This document shows, in pieces, positions 1 through 8,932 of a stretch of 64,000 bases of DNA (its first letter is position 1; the number at the start of each line of letters is the position of its first letter). The stretch covers positions 186,001-250,000 of the forward strand of contig NZ_SLWR01000011.1 in the NCBI RefSeq assembly GCF_004345665.1, written 5' to 3'. Origin of the DNA: Kribbella antiqua. Lineage in GTDB: Bacteria; Actinomycetota; Actinomycetes; Propionibacteriales; Kribbellaceae. The translations under genes were made by a program, and so were the position numbers. A model generated the notes under the pieces. The model was not told the origin of the DNA. It worked only from the letters and a program-made list of their open reading frames with translations, and did no database searches.

Positions 1-120
1 CCCAGTGCCGGGCGAACCCCCGGTCCCCCACTCATCGATCGCGGTCCCGAGACCCCCGCCCCTCGACCGCCGGAAGATGCTAATGCTTCCGGCCTAGTCC
101 CATGTACCGAATTGCAGCTA

Positions 121-126
121 TTGACA
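121..126 (+). promoter_or_regulatory. Candidate -35 box for the SDR gene
   Basis: A perfect TTGACA lies 50 bases before the SDR start, in a locally AT-richer stretch. No convincing -10 hexamer sits at 16-18 bases; weak candidates lie around 142-148. This is a partial promoter call only. Confidence 0.35.
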
Positions 127-176
127 TCATTTCGCTACCTGTACTTACCGCGAGTAACAACCTGAGGGAGAGCTGG

Positions 177-944
177 ATGAACGTGCTGGACACCTTCGGC
201 CTGACCGGTCGCCGGGCCCTCGTCACCGGCGGCAACCGCGGCCTCGGCCGCGCTTTCGCACTGGCCCTGGCCGAAGCGGGCGCCGACGTCGCGATCGCCG
301 CCCGGGACGGCGAGCGCAACGCGGCGGTAGTCGCCGAGATCGAGGCCCGCGGCCGCCGGGGTCTCGCGGTCGAGGCAGACATCACCGCGCCGGACGACGT
401 ACGACGGCTGGTCGCCGACGTGGCGGGTGAGCTCGGCGGGATCGACGTACTGGTGAACAACGCCGGTGTCGCGATCCACCGCCCGGCCCTCGAGATCCCG
501 CCGGAGGAGTGGCAGCAGGTCATCGACCTCAACCTGACCGCGCTGTGGAACTGCAGTACGGCGGTCGCCCCCGGCATGATCGACGCCGGCGGCGGCGTGA
601 TCGTCAACGTCGGCAGCATGTCCGCGCAGATCGTGAACCGCCCGCAGTGGCAGGCGTCGTACAACGCCTCGAAGGCGGCCGTGCATCACCTGACCAGGAG
701 CCTCGCCGCGGAGTGGGCGCCGTACGGCATCCGGGTCAACGCGATCGCCCCCGGCTACGTGAAGACCGACATGTCGCCCGTCGACCAGCCCCAGTTCCGC
801 CAGAACTGGATCCTCGACGCGCCCCTCCAGCGCTACGCGACGCCAGAGGAGATCGCGCCCTCCGTCGTGTACCTCGCCTCGCCCGCCTCCTCTTTCATGA
901 CCGGCTCAGTCCTGCTGATCGACGGCGGCTACTCGGTCTTCTAG
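177..944 (+). CDS. SDR family NAD(P)-dependent oxidoreductase
   Basis: A 255-residue classical short-chain dehydrogenase/reductase, probably acting on a sugar, polyol or keto-acyl substrate in the cytosol. The cofactor motif TGGNRGLG is at residues 17-24, NNAG at 94-97, the catalytic Ser in GSMSA near 147-149, and YNASK at 162-166 gives the Tyr/Lys pair. The C-terminal region has the usual PGYVKTDM and DGGYS elements. An in-frame ATG exists at 102, but the ATG at 177 is preceded by GAGGGAG at good spacing and gives the normal N-terminus. The fold and activity class are secure. The substrate is not, because no neighbour belongs to an obvious pathway. Confidence 0.93.
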   Translation: MNVLDTFGLTGRRALVTGGNRGLGRAFALALAEAGADVAIAARDGERNAAVVAEIEARGRRGLAVEADITAPDDVRRLVADVAGELGGIDVLVNNAGVAIHRPALEIPPEEWQQVIDLNLTALWNCSTAVAPGMIDAGGGVIVNVGSMSAQIVNRPQWQASYNASKAAVHHLTRSLAAEWAPYGIRVNAIAPGYVKTDMSPVDQPQFRQNWILDAPLQRYATPEEIAPSVVYLASPASSFMTGSVLLIDGGYSVF

Positions 945-1025
945 ACCACCCGCCCCCGAGCCAGAAAGTGAAAACCGGCGGCCAACAGGTTGCGGTGGGT
1001 TGGCGTGGGGCGGTTGGGTGGGGGC

Positions 1026-1778
1026 GTGGTCGGGCTGAGGCGGGACGGGTATCCCCGGTCGAATGGGTACGACGCCGAGTGGTTGCTGGACTCGGACATG
1101 GGACCCAATCCGCTCTGGTTGCTGGAGGATCTGGCGCGGGATCTCGAGCTCGAGCCAGGCATGCGGGTGCTCGACCTCGGTTCAGGCAAGGGTGCGACGT
1201 CGGTGTTCCTGGCGAAGGAGTACGGCGTACAGGTGTGGGCCGCCGACCTCTGGATCGACCCGAGCGAGGCAGCCGCCAACATCGCGTCGCAGGGGGTCGA
1301 CGGGGTGGTGACACTGAAGGCTGAGGCGCATGCGTTGCCGTTCGCGCACGGGTTCTTCGACGCGATCGTCTGTATCGACGCCTACGAGTACTTCGGCACC
1401 GCGGACGGGTATCTCGCGTACCTGGTCGACTTTCTCAAGCCGGGCGGTCAGCTGGGCGTCGCGACTCCGGCACTGCGTCGCGAGGTCCGAGAGCTCAGGT
1501 ACATCCCGGACCACATCAAGAAGCTGGTCGGCTGGGAGGCGCTCGCCTGGCACACGGCCGACTGGTGGCGGTTCCAGTGGGAGATGACCGAGCTGGTCGA
1601 GGTCACCGCGGCCCGGCTGCAGGAGTCCGGCTGGCAGGACTGGGTGGCGTGGGCCGAGGCTCTGTCCGAGCACAACCGCACCCGCAAAGGCAAACGCGAC
1701 GGCACCCTCGACATGCTCGAAGCCGACCAGGGCGAGCTCCTCACCTTCGCGATCCTGGCCGCGCGGAAGCCCTCCTGA
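1026..1778 (+). CDS. Class I SAM-dependent methyltransferase
   Basis: About 250 residues with a Rossmann methyltransferase core. Motif I VLDLGSGKG is at residues 48-56, followed by an acidic motif II region (AADLW), a post-I motif around ALPFAHGFFDAIVCID and LKPGGQLGVA. This resembles the small-molecule or lipid methyltransferase group in actinobacteria with a conserved N-terminal YPRSNGYD segment. The start is uncertain: TTG at 990 is possible, but GTG at 1026 has a G-rich Shine-Dalgarno-like run just before it and gives a compact N-terminus. No operon partner indicates the substrate. Confidence 0.85.
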   Translation: MVGLRRDGYPRSNGYDAEWLLDSDMGPNPLWLLEDLARDLELEPGMRVLDLGSGKGATSVFLAKEYGVQVWAADLWIDPSEAAANIASQGVDGVVTLKAEAHALPFAHGFFDAIVCIDAYEYFGTADGYLAYLVDFLKPGGQLGVATPALRREVRELRYIPDHIKKLVGWEALAWHTADWWRFQWEMTELVEVTAARLQESGWQDWVAWAEALSEHNRTRKGKRDGTLDMLEADQGELLTFAILAARKPS

Positions 1779-1825
1779 CCCAGCCGGTGTCGCGGGTGGG
1801 GACCCGGGTGAGGGATGCTGGGTCC

Positions 1826-2248
1826 ATGAGCTGGGCTGTGTACGCGGTGCGAGGACCAGGAGGCGTACGGCGCCTCGACGACATGCCGGACGGGTACGAA
1901 CCACCCTCTGTCGGTACGGCGGAGGACGTCGTGGCCGCGGTCCGCGAGGTCGTACCGGACGTGGATGCGAGCAAGCCGTCCTGGCTGGCGCTCCGCAGCG
2001 ACGAGTACGACGTCGAGATGACCATCGGCAAGGGGGTCGAGGTCCGCGACGTCACCTTCTACCTGAACGACGGCCCGCGCTCGATCCCGATCGTGATGGA
2101 GATCAGCCGTCGCCTCGGCATGACGCCGTACGACACCGAGTCCGGCGACTTCCTCACCGAGGAATCCCGCCCGCCGGTCCCGCCGCCGCTCGCCCCAGAC
2201 GAGATCAAGATGAACAAGCCGAAGTGGTGGAAGTTCGGCCGTAAGTAG
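1826..2248 (+). CDS. Hypothetical protein, 140 aa
   Basis: A soluble acidic protein of 140 residues with no signal peptide and no recognised domain. It starts at the ATG at 1826, 47 bases after the methyltransferase. The C-terminus is proline-rich and then basic and aromatic (KWWKFGRK). The stop codon abuts the stop of the convergent sortase gene with no spacer. Coding potential is supported by G/C-rich third positions and a normal amino-acid mix. Function unknown. Confidence 0.7.
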   Translation: MSWAVYAVRGPGGVRRLDDMPDGYEPPSVGTAEDVVAAVREVVPDVDASKPSWLALRSDEYDVEMTIGKGVEVRDVTFYLNDGPRSIPIVMEISRRLGMTPYDTESGDFLTEESRPPVPPPLAPDEIKMNKPKWWKFGRK

Positions 2249-3052
2249 CTAGAGCTTCCGGCTCGAGACCAGGGTGCCGATCTTGTTGATGCGGTGCTCG
2301 GGGTTGCCGAGCGCGTCGCGCCAGCGGTTACCGGCCGCGTTGTCCTCCGGGGTGGCGCAGGTGGACAGAGTGATCATCGCCTGCGTGGGCTTCTGGCCCG
2401 GGCGGCCGGGAACCGCGGCGTTCTGCTGAGCCAGCTCGGCCGGCTTGCGGAACGAGATCGTCATCGTCCGGGTGACGACGTAGTCGTGAACGTACCCGTT
2501 CGCGGTGATCAGGATGTGCTCGCCGTTCGCGAGCTCAGGCAGCCGGCCGAACGGGCGACCATGCGTGGTGCGGTGCCCGGTGATGATGAAGTTGCCGATC
2601 TCGCCGGGACCGACACCGCCCCGGGTACCGCGCGGACTGGCGGCGAACCCACGATTCTGGATCCGCGTCCCCGGCCGATCGTCCGCCGTACCCCCATAAG
2701 CAACCACCCGAAGCCCCCGCACCCCCAGCCCCGGAATCGCCAAACTCACCGACGCCGAGCTCTGCGGGGGCCGAGGCGAACTGGGCGTCGGCGAGGCGGT
2801 TGGCGTCGGCGAGGCGGTTGGCGTCGGTGAGGCGGTTGGCGTCGGTGCCGCGCTGCGTGTGCGAGCAGTCGGTGTACTGGCGCTGGGTGTGCGGACCGTC
2901 GGCGTACCGGCGCTCGTCGTACGGGCGCTCGTCGTACGGGCGCTCGATCTCTCAGCCGTCGGGTCCGCAACATCGGAACACCCACCCAGCGCAACCGCCA
3001 CCACAAACCCCACAACCACGCGCCTCACCACACTCGACGGTAACCCGCCCAA
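2249..3052 (-). CDS. Class F sortase, lipoprotein-like N-terminus
   Basis: A 267-residue exported cysteine transpeptidase. The N-terminal hydrophobic segment ends in LGGC (Cys25), a plausible lipobox. Residues about 30-100 are a Thr/Ser/Ala/Pro linker built from tandem units. The catalytic domain follows with ITGHR (His160), the active-site Cys232 in TLSTCATPEDN, and Arg243 in NRWR. These three residues are the sortase triad, and this arrangement is typical of the actinobacterial class F group. No obvious LPxTG substrate gene lies next to it. The linker length probably varies between strains because of its DNA repeats. Confidence 0.9.
   Translation of the reverse strand: MGGLPSSVVRRVVVGFVVAVALGGCSDVADPTAERSSARTTSARTTSAGTPTVRTPSASTPTARTRSAAPTPTASPTPTASPTPTASPTPSSPRPPQSSASVSLAIPGLGVRGLRVVAYGGTADDRPGTRIQNRGFAASPRGTRGGVGPGEIGNFIITGHRTTHGRPFGRLPELANGEHILITANGYVHDYVVTRTMTISFRKPAELAQQNAAVPGRPGQKPTQAMITLSTCATPEDNAAGNRWRDALGNPEHRINKIGTLVSSRKL
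2784..2847. repeat. 18-bp tandem repeat in the sortase linker
   Basis: Three full 18-bp units (2784-2801, 2802-2819, 2820-2837) and a partial fourth. On the coding minus strand they encode repeated SPTPTA. A second set of 15-bp units encoding ARTTS lies near 2905-2950. Such repeats can change copy number by slippage. Confidence 0.8.
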
Positions 3053-3295
3053 CCGAAAGCCCCCCCGAAAACCACCGTCAGCCCCTAACCACCCGGCGGA
3101 CGATCATCGTGCCCCGCCCCATCCACGCCCTCGAGCTCGACCGCCGGATCCCACCACCTGACGCGCTCGATCGCATCATTCGCACTCCCAGAACTCACGC
3201 ACCACAGCCGCCCGAGCCCTCTCGCCAGCATCGCGCACAGCACCCGGCAGCTTCCAAGACTGCTCCCAGCGATCGAACCCAACAGGCGCCGACCC

Positions 3296-5494
3296 TCATG
3301 GCACGCCACGACAAGCGGGTGCGTGCCCGGCGAGACGTTCGGCCACTTGCGAATCCAGGATGCTTGCATCCGAAGCACCGGAATCGTTGCCCCAGATCGC
3401 GAAGCGCGTGGCTTCCTCGATGGAGTCGCCGTCAGCCCGCCACGTGGAGCGAGAACCCTGCTCGCCGCCACCAGGATCGGAACCATCCGTCTCCGACGCC
3501 ACGGAATCACCCCACGGGTCGAAGCCAGCAGCCTCACCCAAGCTCAGTCCGACAGCCTCACGAACGCTCCGCGCGGCAGCGTCCGACCGCGCGGCACCGT
3601 CCGATCGCGCAGCACTATCCAACCGCGCGACACCGTCCGATCGTTCTGCTCTGTCCGGCTGTGCCGGGAGCAGCGAGTCAGGTTCGGGGTGGTCGGTTTG
3701 CCGGGTCCTGACGGACAGGCGGCGTCGGTACTCGCGGAGTCGGTGGGACGGTGCAGGGTCGGCCCAGGTGGGGCGGGCGACGCGGACGGTGCCGTTGGTG
3801 AGGGTGATGGTCCAGTGGCCGTGGTGAAGGTCGACATGGTGCCGGCGGCAGAGCAAGACCAGGTTGTCGACCCGGGTTTCGCCGCCGTCGATCCAGTGGG
3901 TCAGGTGGTGGGCGTCGCAGTAGATCGGCGGGGCACCGCAGACGACGCAGCCCTTGTCGCGGGCGTTCAGGGCACGCCGCATCGCCCGGTTCACCAGGCG
4001 TTCGGACCGGCCCACATCCAGCGGTTCGGAGTTGGAGCCGAGGACGAGGGGGATGATGTTGGCGTCGCAGGCGAGGCGTCGGACGGCGGACGCGGACAGG
4101 TTGTCGCCGTAGACCAGTTGTCCGCTCGCGTTCGCGGCGGCGGCTTTCAGGTCGTTGAAGTCTATGGTGACGGTGATATTCGCCTTCGCACCGAACCCGG
4201 GCACCCAACCACCTGTGGCGGCACCAGCCGCGAGAGGCGCCTCGCCGGTCGTGGCGCTGGCGTCGGCGAACCTGGTGGCGGTCTGGTCGGTGACAGTGCC
4301 CGAGGCCGCCTGGTCTCCTTCGGCTGCAGTCGTGCAGGAGTCCGCACGGCCGGCACCGAAGAGCATGTCATCGCTGAACCCGGTGGCGGAGGACGTGTCG
4401 CCGGTGTGCACGTTGTCGGTGGACGTGTGGTCGGCCGAGGGGTTGTCGGCGCAGGTGCGGTCGGCCGACGAGCCGTCGGTGGGCGCGGCGCTGGCGGGGC
4501 GGGCGGGACCCGTGCCCGTGGGCATGGCCGAGTCCGTGCCCGTGGACGTGGCCGGGCCGGTGCCCGTGGGCGCGAGCGAGCCGGTGCCGGGGCGGCGGGT
4601 GGGGAAGCCGGTGTCGGACGCGGCCGCGGCGATGGACAACGCCGCGGATAGGGCGTCGGCCTGGCGCTTGTCCCGCGGCCGCGGGTCGAACTCACCCGTC
4701 ACGGTCTTACGGGGCTTGGCGCCGGCGTCGACCAACGAACGCAGCAGTTCGGCGTTGTCGTTAGCGAGGAAGCCGTTGAACTTCACGCCATGGTCAGCCT
4801 TCGACAGCTTCAGCGACTCACGTTCGGAGGCCTTTGCCTCGTCCGGTTCGGGGCCGTCGGCGTCGATCAGCTCACACGACTCCGTCGCGGCCTTGCGCAG
4901 CTCCTGCGGGGACAGGTGCGCGGCCAGGCCGACCAGTTCCTGTTCGATGATGTCGCGGTCCTCGACCGGGATCCGGGAGGCGAACCGTTCCAGGGTCGAC
5001 ACGATCGCCTCGGCTTGGGCCGGACGCAACACCCAGGCAGTGCTCCTGGTCATGCCGCCCTCCACACCCTCACCATCGCCATCACCGTCGGCGGTGTAGG
5101 TGGTGTAGGTGGTGTCGGCAGTCGCAAGGGCCGCGTCGGCCTCCAGGCCGCCGTCGTCGTCACCGAGGCTGTCGTCACTGAGGTTGTCGTGTTCGGCGAG
5201 GGCCGCGGAGACCCCGTGGTACCTCGGCAACGCCCGGGCCACGCGGACGTCACGGCGGGCGTCGGAACCGTTCATCCGGTACCGGAACTCCAGCAGCTGG
5301 ACCGTGTCCCGGGCCCCGAGCTCTTCGGCGTACCCGATCTCGTCGACCTGGGCGACCAGGTGCAGCCGGTCGGTCTGCAGGCGGGCGATCTCGGCGTCCA
5401 GCGTGTCGATACCCGACAGCAGTTCGCTGCCGCTCATCGACCACACCGGTCGCCCGCCCAAGAGTTCCATGCCGTCAACGATAGGCATGCCCAC
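3296..5494 (-). CDS. DUF222 / HNH endonuclease domain protein (13E12 type)
   Basis: A 732-residue protein. The N-terminal half has the DUF222 helical region with ELLSGID and a later ALPRY element. A long low-complexity Thr/Ser/Gly/Pro insert follows at about 295-400. An HNH nuclease motif lies near residues 510-550, with CVVCG, DAHHLTHWIDGG, N and CRRHH. The C-terminal tail has repeated A-A-R-S-D units. These genes are multicopy in Nocardioidaceae and mycobacteria (13E12 repeat family), and their role, possibly in mobile or selfish DNA, is unsettled. Start is the ATG at 5494; a second ATG lies about eight codons in. It stands alone, with 225 bases to the next gene. Confidence 0.9.
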   Translation of the reverse strand: MGMPIVDGMELLGGRPVWSMSGSELLSGIDTLDAEIARLQTDRLHLVAQVDEIGYAEELGARDTVQLLEFRYRMNGSDARRDVRVARALPRYHGVSAALAEHDNLSDDSLGDDDGGLEADAALATADTTYTTYTADGDGDGEGVEGGMTRSTAWVLRPAQAEAIVSTLERFASRIPVEDRDIIEQELVGLAAHLSPQELRKAATESCELIDADGPEPDEAKASERESLKLSKADHGVKFNGFLANDNAELLRSLVDAGAKPRKTVTGEFDPRPRDKRQADALSAALSIAAAASDTGFPTRRPGTGSLAPTGTGPATSTGTDSAMPTGTGPARPASAAPTDGSSADRTCADNPSADHTSTDNVHTGDTSSATGFSDDMLFGAGRADSCTTAAEGDQAASGTVTDQTATRFADASATTGEAPLAAGAATGGWVPGFGAKANITVTIDFNDLKAAAANASGQLVYGDNLSASAVRRLACDANIIPLVLGSNSEPLDVGRSERLVNRAMRRALNARDKGCVVCGAPPIYCDAHHLTHWIDGGETRVDNLVLLCRRHHVDLHHGHWTITLTNGTVRVARPTWADPAPSHRLREYRRRLSVRTRQTDHPEPDSLLPAQPDRAERSDGVARLDSAARSDGAARSDAAARSVREAVGLSLGEAAGFDPWGDSVASETDGSDPGGGEQGSRSTWRADGDSIEEATRFAIWGNDSGASDASILDSQVAERLAGHAPACRGVP

Positions 5495-5719
5495 CGACAG
5501 TTTTCAAACCCGATTCCCCTTATTTTCAAGGGATTTCGATGCACAATGTTATCCACAGCCGAACTGTCTTGTGGACAACTGCAACTGATTGCCTCTGGCA
5601 ACAGATCGCGCCGGCAGGTTCACACGGCGCCAGCGCAAGAATGGCGATGCGCTGGGCACCCTGGACGTGGCCAGTCGGGACCAGACGGCGCGTTCCCCCG
5701 CGAGTCCTGCGCGTGCAGG

Positions 5720-6250
5720 TCAGGCGTCGGGGTCCAGGAGGGTGAGGGTCGCGGGGCCTAAGTGGAGGGTGCCGGAGGTTAGTGGGGTGGTGCGGATGCC
5801 GGCGTGGGTGCGGAGGGCTTGGAAGGCGCCGGGGGCTAGTACGGCGTCCATCCAGGCGCAGGGGTTGGCCGGGCGGTGGGCCTGGAACTCGATCGGGCCC
5901 GAGCCGGTGTCGAGGGTGAAGCGGCGGCCGGGGTGGCCGGGCCGCGCGGCGAGGGTGTCGATCGGGAAGCCGCGGAGGGTGATGTTGCGGCGGATGAGCA
6001 CCGGATCAGGCGGCGCCGGTAGGTCGAGCGTCTGAGCGAGTTCGTCGAGCGACGCCGCATCGATGAACGTCACCGCCGCGTTCCGGTGCACCGTCTGCCC
6101 GAAGTACCGATCCCCCACGATCCCAAGCCCCGCGCGCACCTCCACCTCGGACCGCCGCACCGGGTCAGGATCAGCCCGCGGCCCGTCCGCCGGCCGCCCC
6201 TCGAACGCGTGCACCGGCGACACCATCAACGCCACAACCTCAACCCGCAC
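5720..6250 (-). CDS. MOSC domain-containing protein
   Basis: A 176-residue single-domain MOSC protein. GLGIVGDRY is at residues 41-49, RRNITLRG near 87-94, and the conserved cysteine that binds the Mo cofactor sulfur in this superfamily is Cys131 in NPCAWMD. Stand-alone bacterial MOSC proteins are thought to handle or deliver sulfur or Moco, or to reduce N-hydroxylated compounds. No molybdenum gene is nearby, so the substrate is open. It starts at 6250, just beyond a degenerate copy of the neighbouring kinase tail. Confidence 0.88.
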   Translation of the reverse strand: MRVEVVALMVSPVHAFEGRPADGPRADPDPVRRSEVEVRAGLGIVGDRYFGQTVHRNAAVTFIDAASLDELAQTLDLPAPPDPVLIRRNITLRGFPIDTLAARPGHPGRRFTLDTGSGPIEFQAHRPANPCAWMDAVLAPGAFQALRTHAGIRTTPLTSGTLHLGPATLTLLDPDA

Positions 6251-6266
6251 ACCTTCACAGTACGGC

Positions 6267-6342
6267 GAACGTCAGCCCCAAGTAAGCGGACCCAACAGAC
6301 GGCAGAACGTCAGCCCCAGGTGAGTGGGTCCAGCAGACGGTA
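6267..6342. repeat. Two diverged 38-bp copies of the APH gene 3' end
   Basis: Copy 1 is 6267-6304 and copy 2 is 6305-6342. Copy 2 carries the real stop codon of the APH-type kinase gene. They match at 31 of 38 positions and all seven differences are transitions. Read on the minus strand, copy 1 still encodes RLLGPLTWG plus a stop, parallel to the real RLLDPLTWG end, and most changes are synonymous. This looks like the tail of a deleted tandem paralogue. Confidence 0.7.
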
Positions 6343-7047
6343 GAACTCCAGGCGGCGCTGGTCGGGATTAGGCAGGCCGTAGGCGGTGAGGAATGGGGTG
6401 GCGTCGGCGGACCACTCGTCGTCGAGTTGGGTGATGGTGAGGGCGAGGTCGGAGTAGCGGTCGGCGATGCCCAGTCGGCCGAGGTCGATCATGCCCGTGA
6501 CCTCCAGCGTTTCCGGATCGAAGAAGATGTTGGGCAGGCACGCGTCGCCGTGGCAGACCACGAGCTCCTGCACCGCCGAGATATAGGAGCTCTCGGCAAC
6601 GACTCGCGCCAGCAGCTCCGCAGGCTCGACCGCGCGCCATTCGTCGGTGAGGAAGTCAGGGTTCACCGCGCCACGTCGTACGACGTCCTCCGCCTCGGCG
6701 ATCACCGACGCCAACGGTCGCTCGAACGGGCACGAAGGCAACGAATGCAACTCACGCAACGTCCGCCCGAGGCTCTCCATCGCCTTCACACGAACGGATT
6801 CCGGCAGCGAGTTCCCCGCGACACCTGGCACCGCAGTAGTGATCAGTACAGCGCCGGCCGAGGTCTCCGCCCAGTCCTTAACCGTTGCTCCAGGCAACCC
6901 AGTCGACGACAACCACAGCACACGGTCCCGCTCGGCAAGTAACGAAGGAACACCATCCACCCCGCACGTCTTGGCGAACAGACCACCACGCCTGTAAACC
7001 GAAGTGTCGGACTCCCCGATATTCACCGGCTCCCAGCCGTCAAGCAC
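6310..7047 (-). CDS. Aminoglycoside 3'-phosphotransferase (APH) family kinase
   Basis: A 245-residue protein-kinase-like phosphotransferase. The catalytic loop HGDACLPN is at residues 166-173 (Asp168), and the metal-binding IDLGRLG at about 187-193 is followed by ADRYSDLAL. This order and spacing match the APH(3') group. The start is the GTG at 7047, which overlaps the stop of the upstream LacI gene by 8 bases, indicating translational coupling. Being last in a sugar ABC operon, it may phosphorylate an imported sugar or aminosugar rather than confer resistance. That is an inference from context; resistance remains possible. Confidence 0.87.
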   Translation of the reverse strand: MLDGWEPVNIGESDTSVYRRGGLFAKTCGVDGVPSLLAERDRVLWLSSTGLPGATVKDWAETSAGAVLITTAVPGVAGNSLPESVRVKAMESLGRTLRELHSLPSCPFERPLASVIAEAEDVVRRGAVNPDFLTDEWRAVEPAELLARVVAESSYISAVQELVVCHGDACLPNIFFDPETLEVTGMIDLGRLGIADRYSDLALTITQLDDEWSADATPFLTAYGLPNPDQRRLEFYRLLDPLTWG

Positions 7048-8038
7048 GCGACGACTCCCGCACGATCAGCTGCCACGGGAAGTCGAAGACTTCGCCAGGC
7101 GCACCCTCGCGATCGGTCAGCCGCCCGACGATGATCCGCGCCAGCGCCTCGTTGAAGCCGACCGGCCCGACAGTCGACAGCGACGGATCCAGATGCTCAC
7201 CCTCCGGCGTGTTCCCCACCCCGACCACAGCCACATCCCCCGGTACGTCGAGACGCAGCCGATGCGCGGCCCGTACGGCGGCGATCGCGGCGAAGTCCGT
7301 CGTACAGTAAATCGCGGTCGGACGGTCGGGCTTGGACAGCAACGCCATCGCGGCCCGGTAAGCCCCTTCGGGATGCCGCTCGAAGATCTCGATATCGGAC
7401 TCCAGAATCGGCCGCCCCGCCGCCCGCATCGTGTTCACGTATGCGTCGTACCGGGCAAACCCAGAGGTCGAGGACGTCAGCGCGCCAACGCGAGAATGAT
7501 GCTCGAGCAGATGCTCCACCGCCAAGTGACACCGCGGCTCGGCACCCGACCGGATCACGTCGAACCCACGCGGCTCCAAGGTCTCGCTGAACGCCACGAT
7601 CTGCACACCCTGGGCCGCAAATGCCTCCAGTTCGGCCACAAGCGAGGGCTCCGGGCTGACGCTGTCGATGAAGATCACGTCCGGCGTCCGGTTCGACAGC
7701 ACCGTCCGCCAGTCGCCGTCGGCAACGATCAACGCCGTCTTGCCGAGCGGGCTGACCGCCGTACTGACCGTTGCCGCGACTGCTTGCGACCAGGGGTCGG
7801 CCAGCACGCTGAGCGACAGCAGGACCAGGTCCGACTTGCCGGTGCGGATCGCGCGGGCCGCGTCGTTGCGGCGGTACCCGAGCCGCGAAGCAGCCTCGCG
7901 GACCCGGTCCGCGGTCGAGTCCTTGATGGTGTGGCTCCGATGCCGGCCCGACAGCACGTAGGACACAGTCGCGACGGAGACGCCCGCCTCCTTCGCGACC
8001 ATCCTGAGAGTCGGACGGTCCTGGGTCTGCCCGGTCAT
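7040..8038 (-). CDS. LacI family transcriptional regulator
   Basis: 332 residues. The N-terminal helix-turn-helix (MVAKEAGVSVATVSYVLSG) is followed by the LacI hinge and a periplasmic-binding-like effector domain with the usual C-terminal YCTTDFAAI and VVGVGNTPEG elements. It lies 18 bases after the permease gene and is co-directional with the lipoprotein and permease genes, so it probably represses that operon in response to the imported sugar. A candidate operator is the interrupted palindrome at 11539-11551 in front of the lipoprotein gene. It overlaps the downstream kinase gene by 8 bases. Confidence 0.92.
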   Translation of the reverse strand: MTGQTQDRPTLRMVAKEAGVSVATVSYVLSGRHRSHTIKDSTADRVREAASRLGYRRNDAARAIRTGKSDLVLLSLSVLADPWSQAVAATVSTAVSPLGKTALIVADGDWRTVLSNRTPDVIFIDSVSPEPSLVAELEAFAAQGVQIVAFSETLEPRGFDVIRSGAEPRCHLAVEHLLEHHSRVGALTSSTSGFARYDAYVNTMRAAGRPILESDIEIFERHPEGAYRAAMALLSKPDRPTAIYCTTDFAAIAAVRAAHRLRLDVPGDVAVVGVGNTPEGEHLDPSLSTVGPVGFNEALARIIVGRLTDREGAPGEVFDFPWQLIVRESSRA

Positions 8039-8056
8039 AACGCCGATTCTCGCAGA

Positions 8057-8932
8057 TCACCCCTTGACGGCTCCGGTGATGACGCCCTTGGTGAAGTGGC
8101 GCTGCAGGAATGGGTACACCAGCGCGATCGGCACCAGCGCGACCACCACGACCGCCATCTGCAGCGATTGCGGCTGCGGCAGCGGTTCCACCCCGAGCTG
8201 ATCCGCGGACAGCGACTTCCCCTGCAGCACATAGGTCCGCAGAATCACCTGCACCGGCCACTTCGACGTGTCGTTCAAATACAGCAGGGCGTTGAAGAAC
8301 GCGTTCCAGAACCCGACCGCGTAGAACAGCCCGACCACCGCGATCACCGCCTTCGACAACGGCATCACGACCCGCCGCAGGATGGTGATGTCACTCGCCC
8401 CGTCGATCCGCGCACTCTCCAGCAACTCCGCCGGCACATTCATGAAGAACGTCCGCAGTACGACGAAATTGAACGCCCCGAGCGCCCCCGGAAGAATCAG
8501 CGACCACAAGCTGTCGATCAGCCCGAGCTGCTTCACCACCAGGAACATGGGGATGATCCCCGGCGCGAACAGCAACGTGAACAACACCATCAGCAGCACC
8601 GGCCGCCCGAACAACACCGGCCGCGACGTCGCATAGGCCAACGCGATCGTCACCGCCAGCGCGATCGCCGTACCGACAACGGTCACGAAGACGCTGACCA
8701 GAATCGCCCGGCCCATCAAACCGCCGCTGAACAACGTCTGATACGCCTTCACCGTCGGATGCGACGGCCACAGCACATACCCACCCGCATCGATGATGTC
8801 CTGATCGCTGGCCAGCGACGTCGAGATCACCACCATGATCGGTACGACGATCACCAGCGCGAACCCACCGAGGACGACAGCCTTGACCGACTGATACCCA
8901 AAGGACGGCCGCTCTTTCCAGATAGGCCTCAC
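8057..8932 (-). CDS. Carbohydrate ABC transporter permease (MalG/LplC type)
   Basis: 291 residues with about six membrane helices beginning near residue 18. The EAA loop that contacts the ATPase is visible as ELLESARIDGASDITILRR near residues 165-183. The C-terminus ends in FTKGVITGAVKG, typical of the MalG/LplC (CUT1) side. It overlaps the upstream permease gene by 4 bases. The partner lipoprotein is of the LipO/YtcQ type, a group linked to complex oligosaccharides such as pectin or xylan fragments. No ATPase gene is present in the operon. Confidence 0.93.
   Translation of the reverse strand: MRPIWKERPSFGYQSVKAVVLGGFALVIVVPIMVVISTSLASDQDIIDAGGYVLWPSHPTVKAYQTLFSGGLMGRAILVSVFVTVVGTAIALAVTIALAYATSRPVLFGRPVLLMVLFTLLFAPGIIPMFLVVKQLGLIDSLWSLILPGALGAFNFVVLRTFFMNVPAELLESARIDGASDITILRRVVMPLSKAVIAVVGLFYAVGFWNAFFNALLYLNDTSKWPVQVILRTYVLQGKSLSADQLGVEPLPQPQSLQMAVVVVALVPIALVYPFLQRHFTKGVITGAVKG

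Noticed and set aside
2784-2950. A CRISPR-like array
   Set aside because: The repeats are contiguous 18-bp and 15-bp coding units with no spacers, encoding the sortase linker.
3323-5099. Overlapping plus-strand frames opposite the DUF222/HNH gene
   Set aside because: The HNH motif and DUF222 pattern are on the minus strand. The plus-strand products are Gly/Arg/Val repeats from low-complexity DNA.
6310-7047. Calling the APH-like protein an antibiotic-resistance gene
   Set aside because: It is the last, translationally coupled gene of a sugar ABC operon, and sequence alone does not show aminoglycoside specificity.
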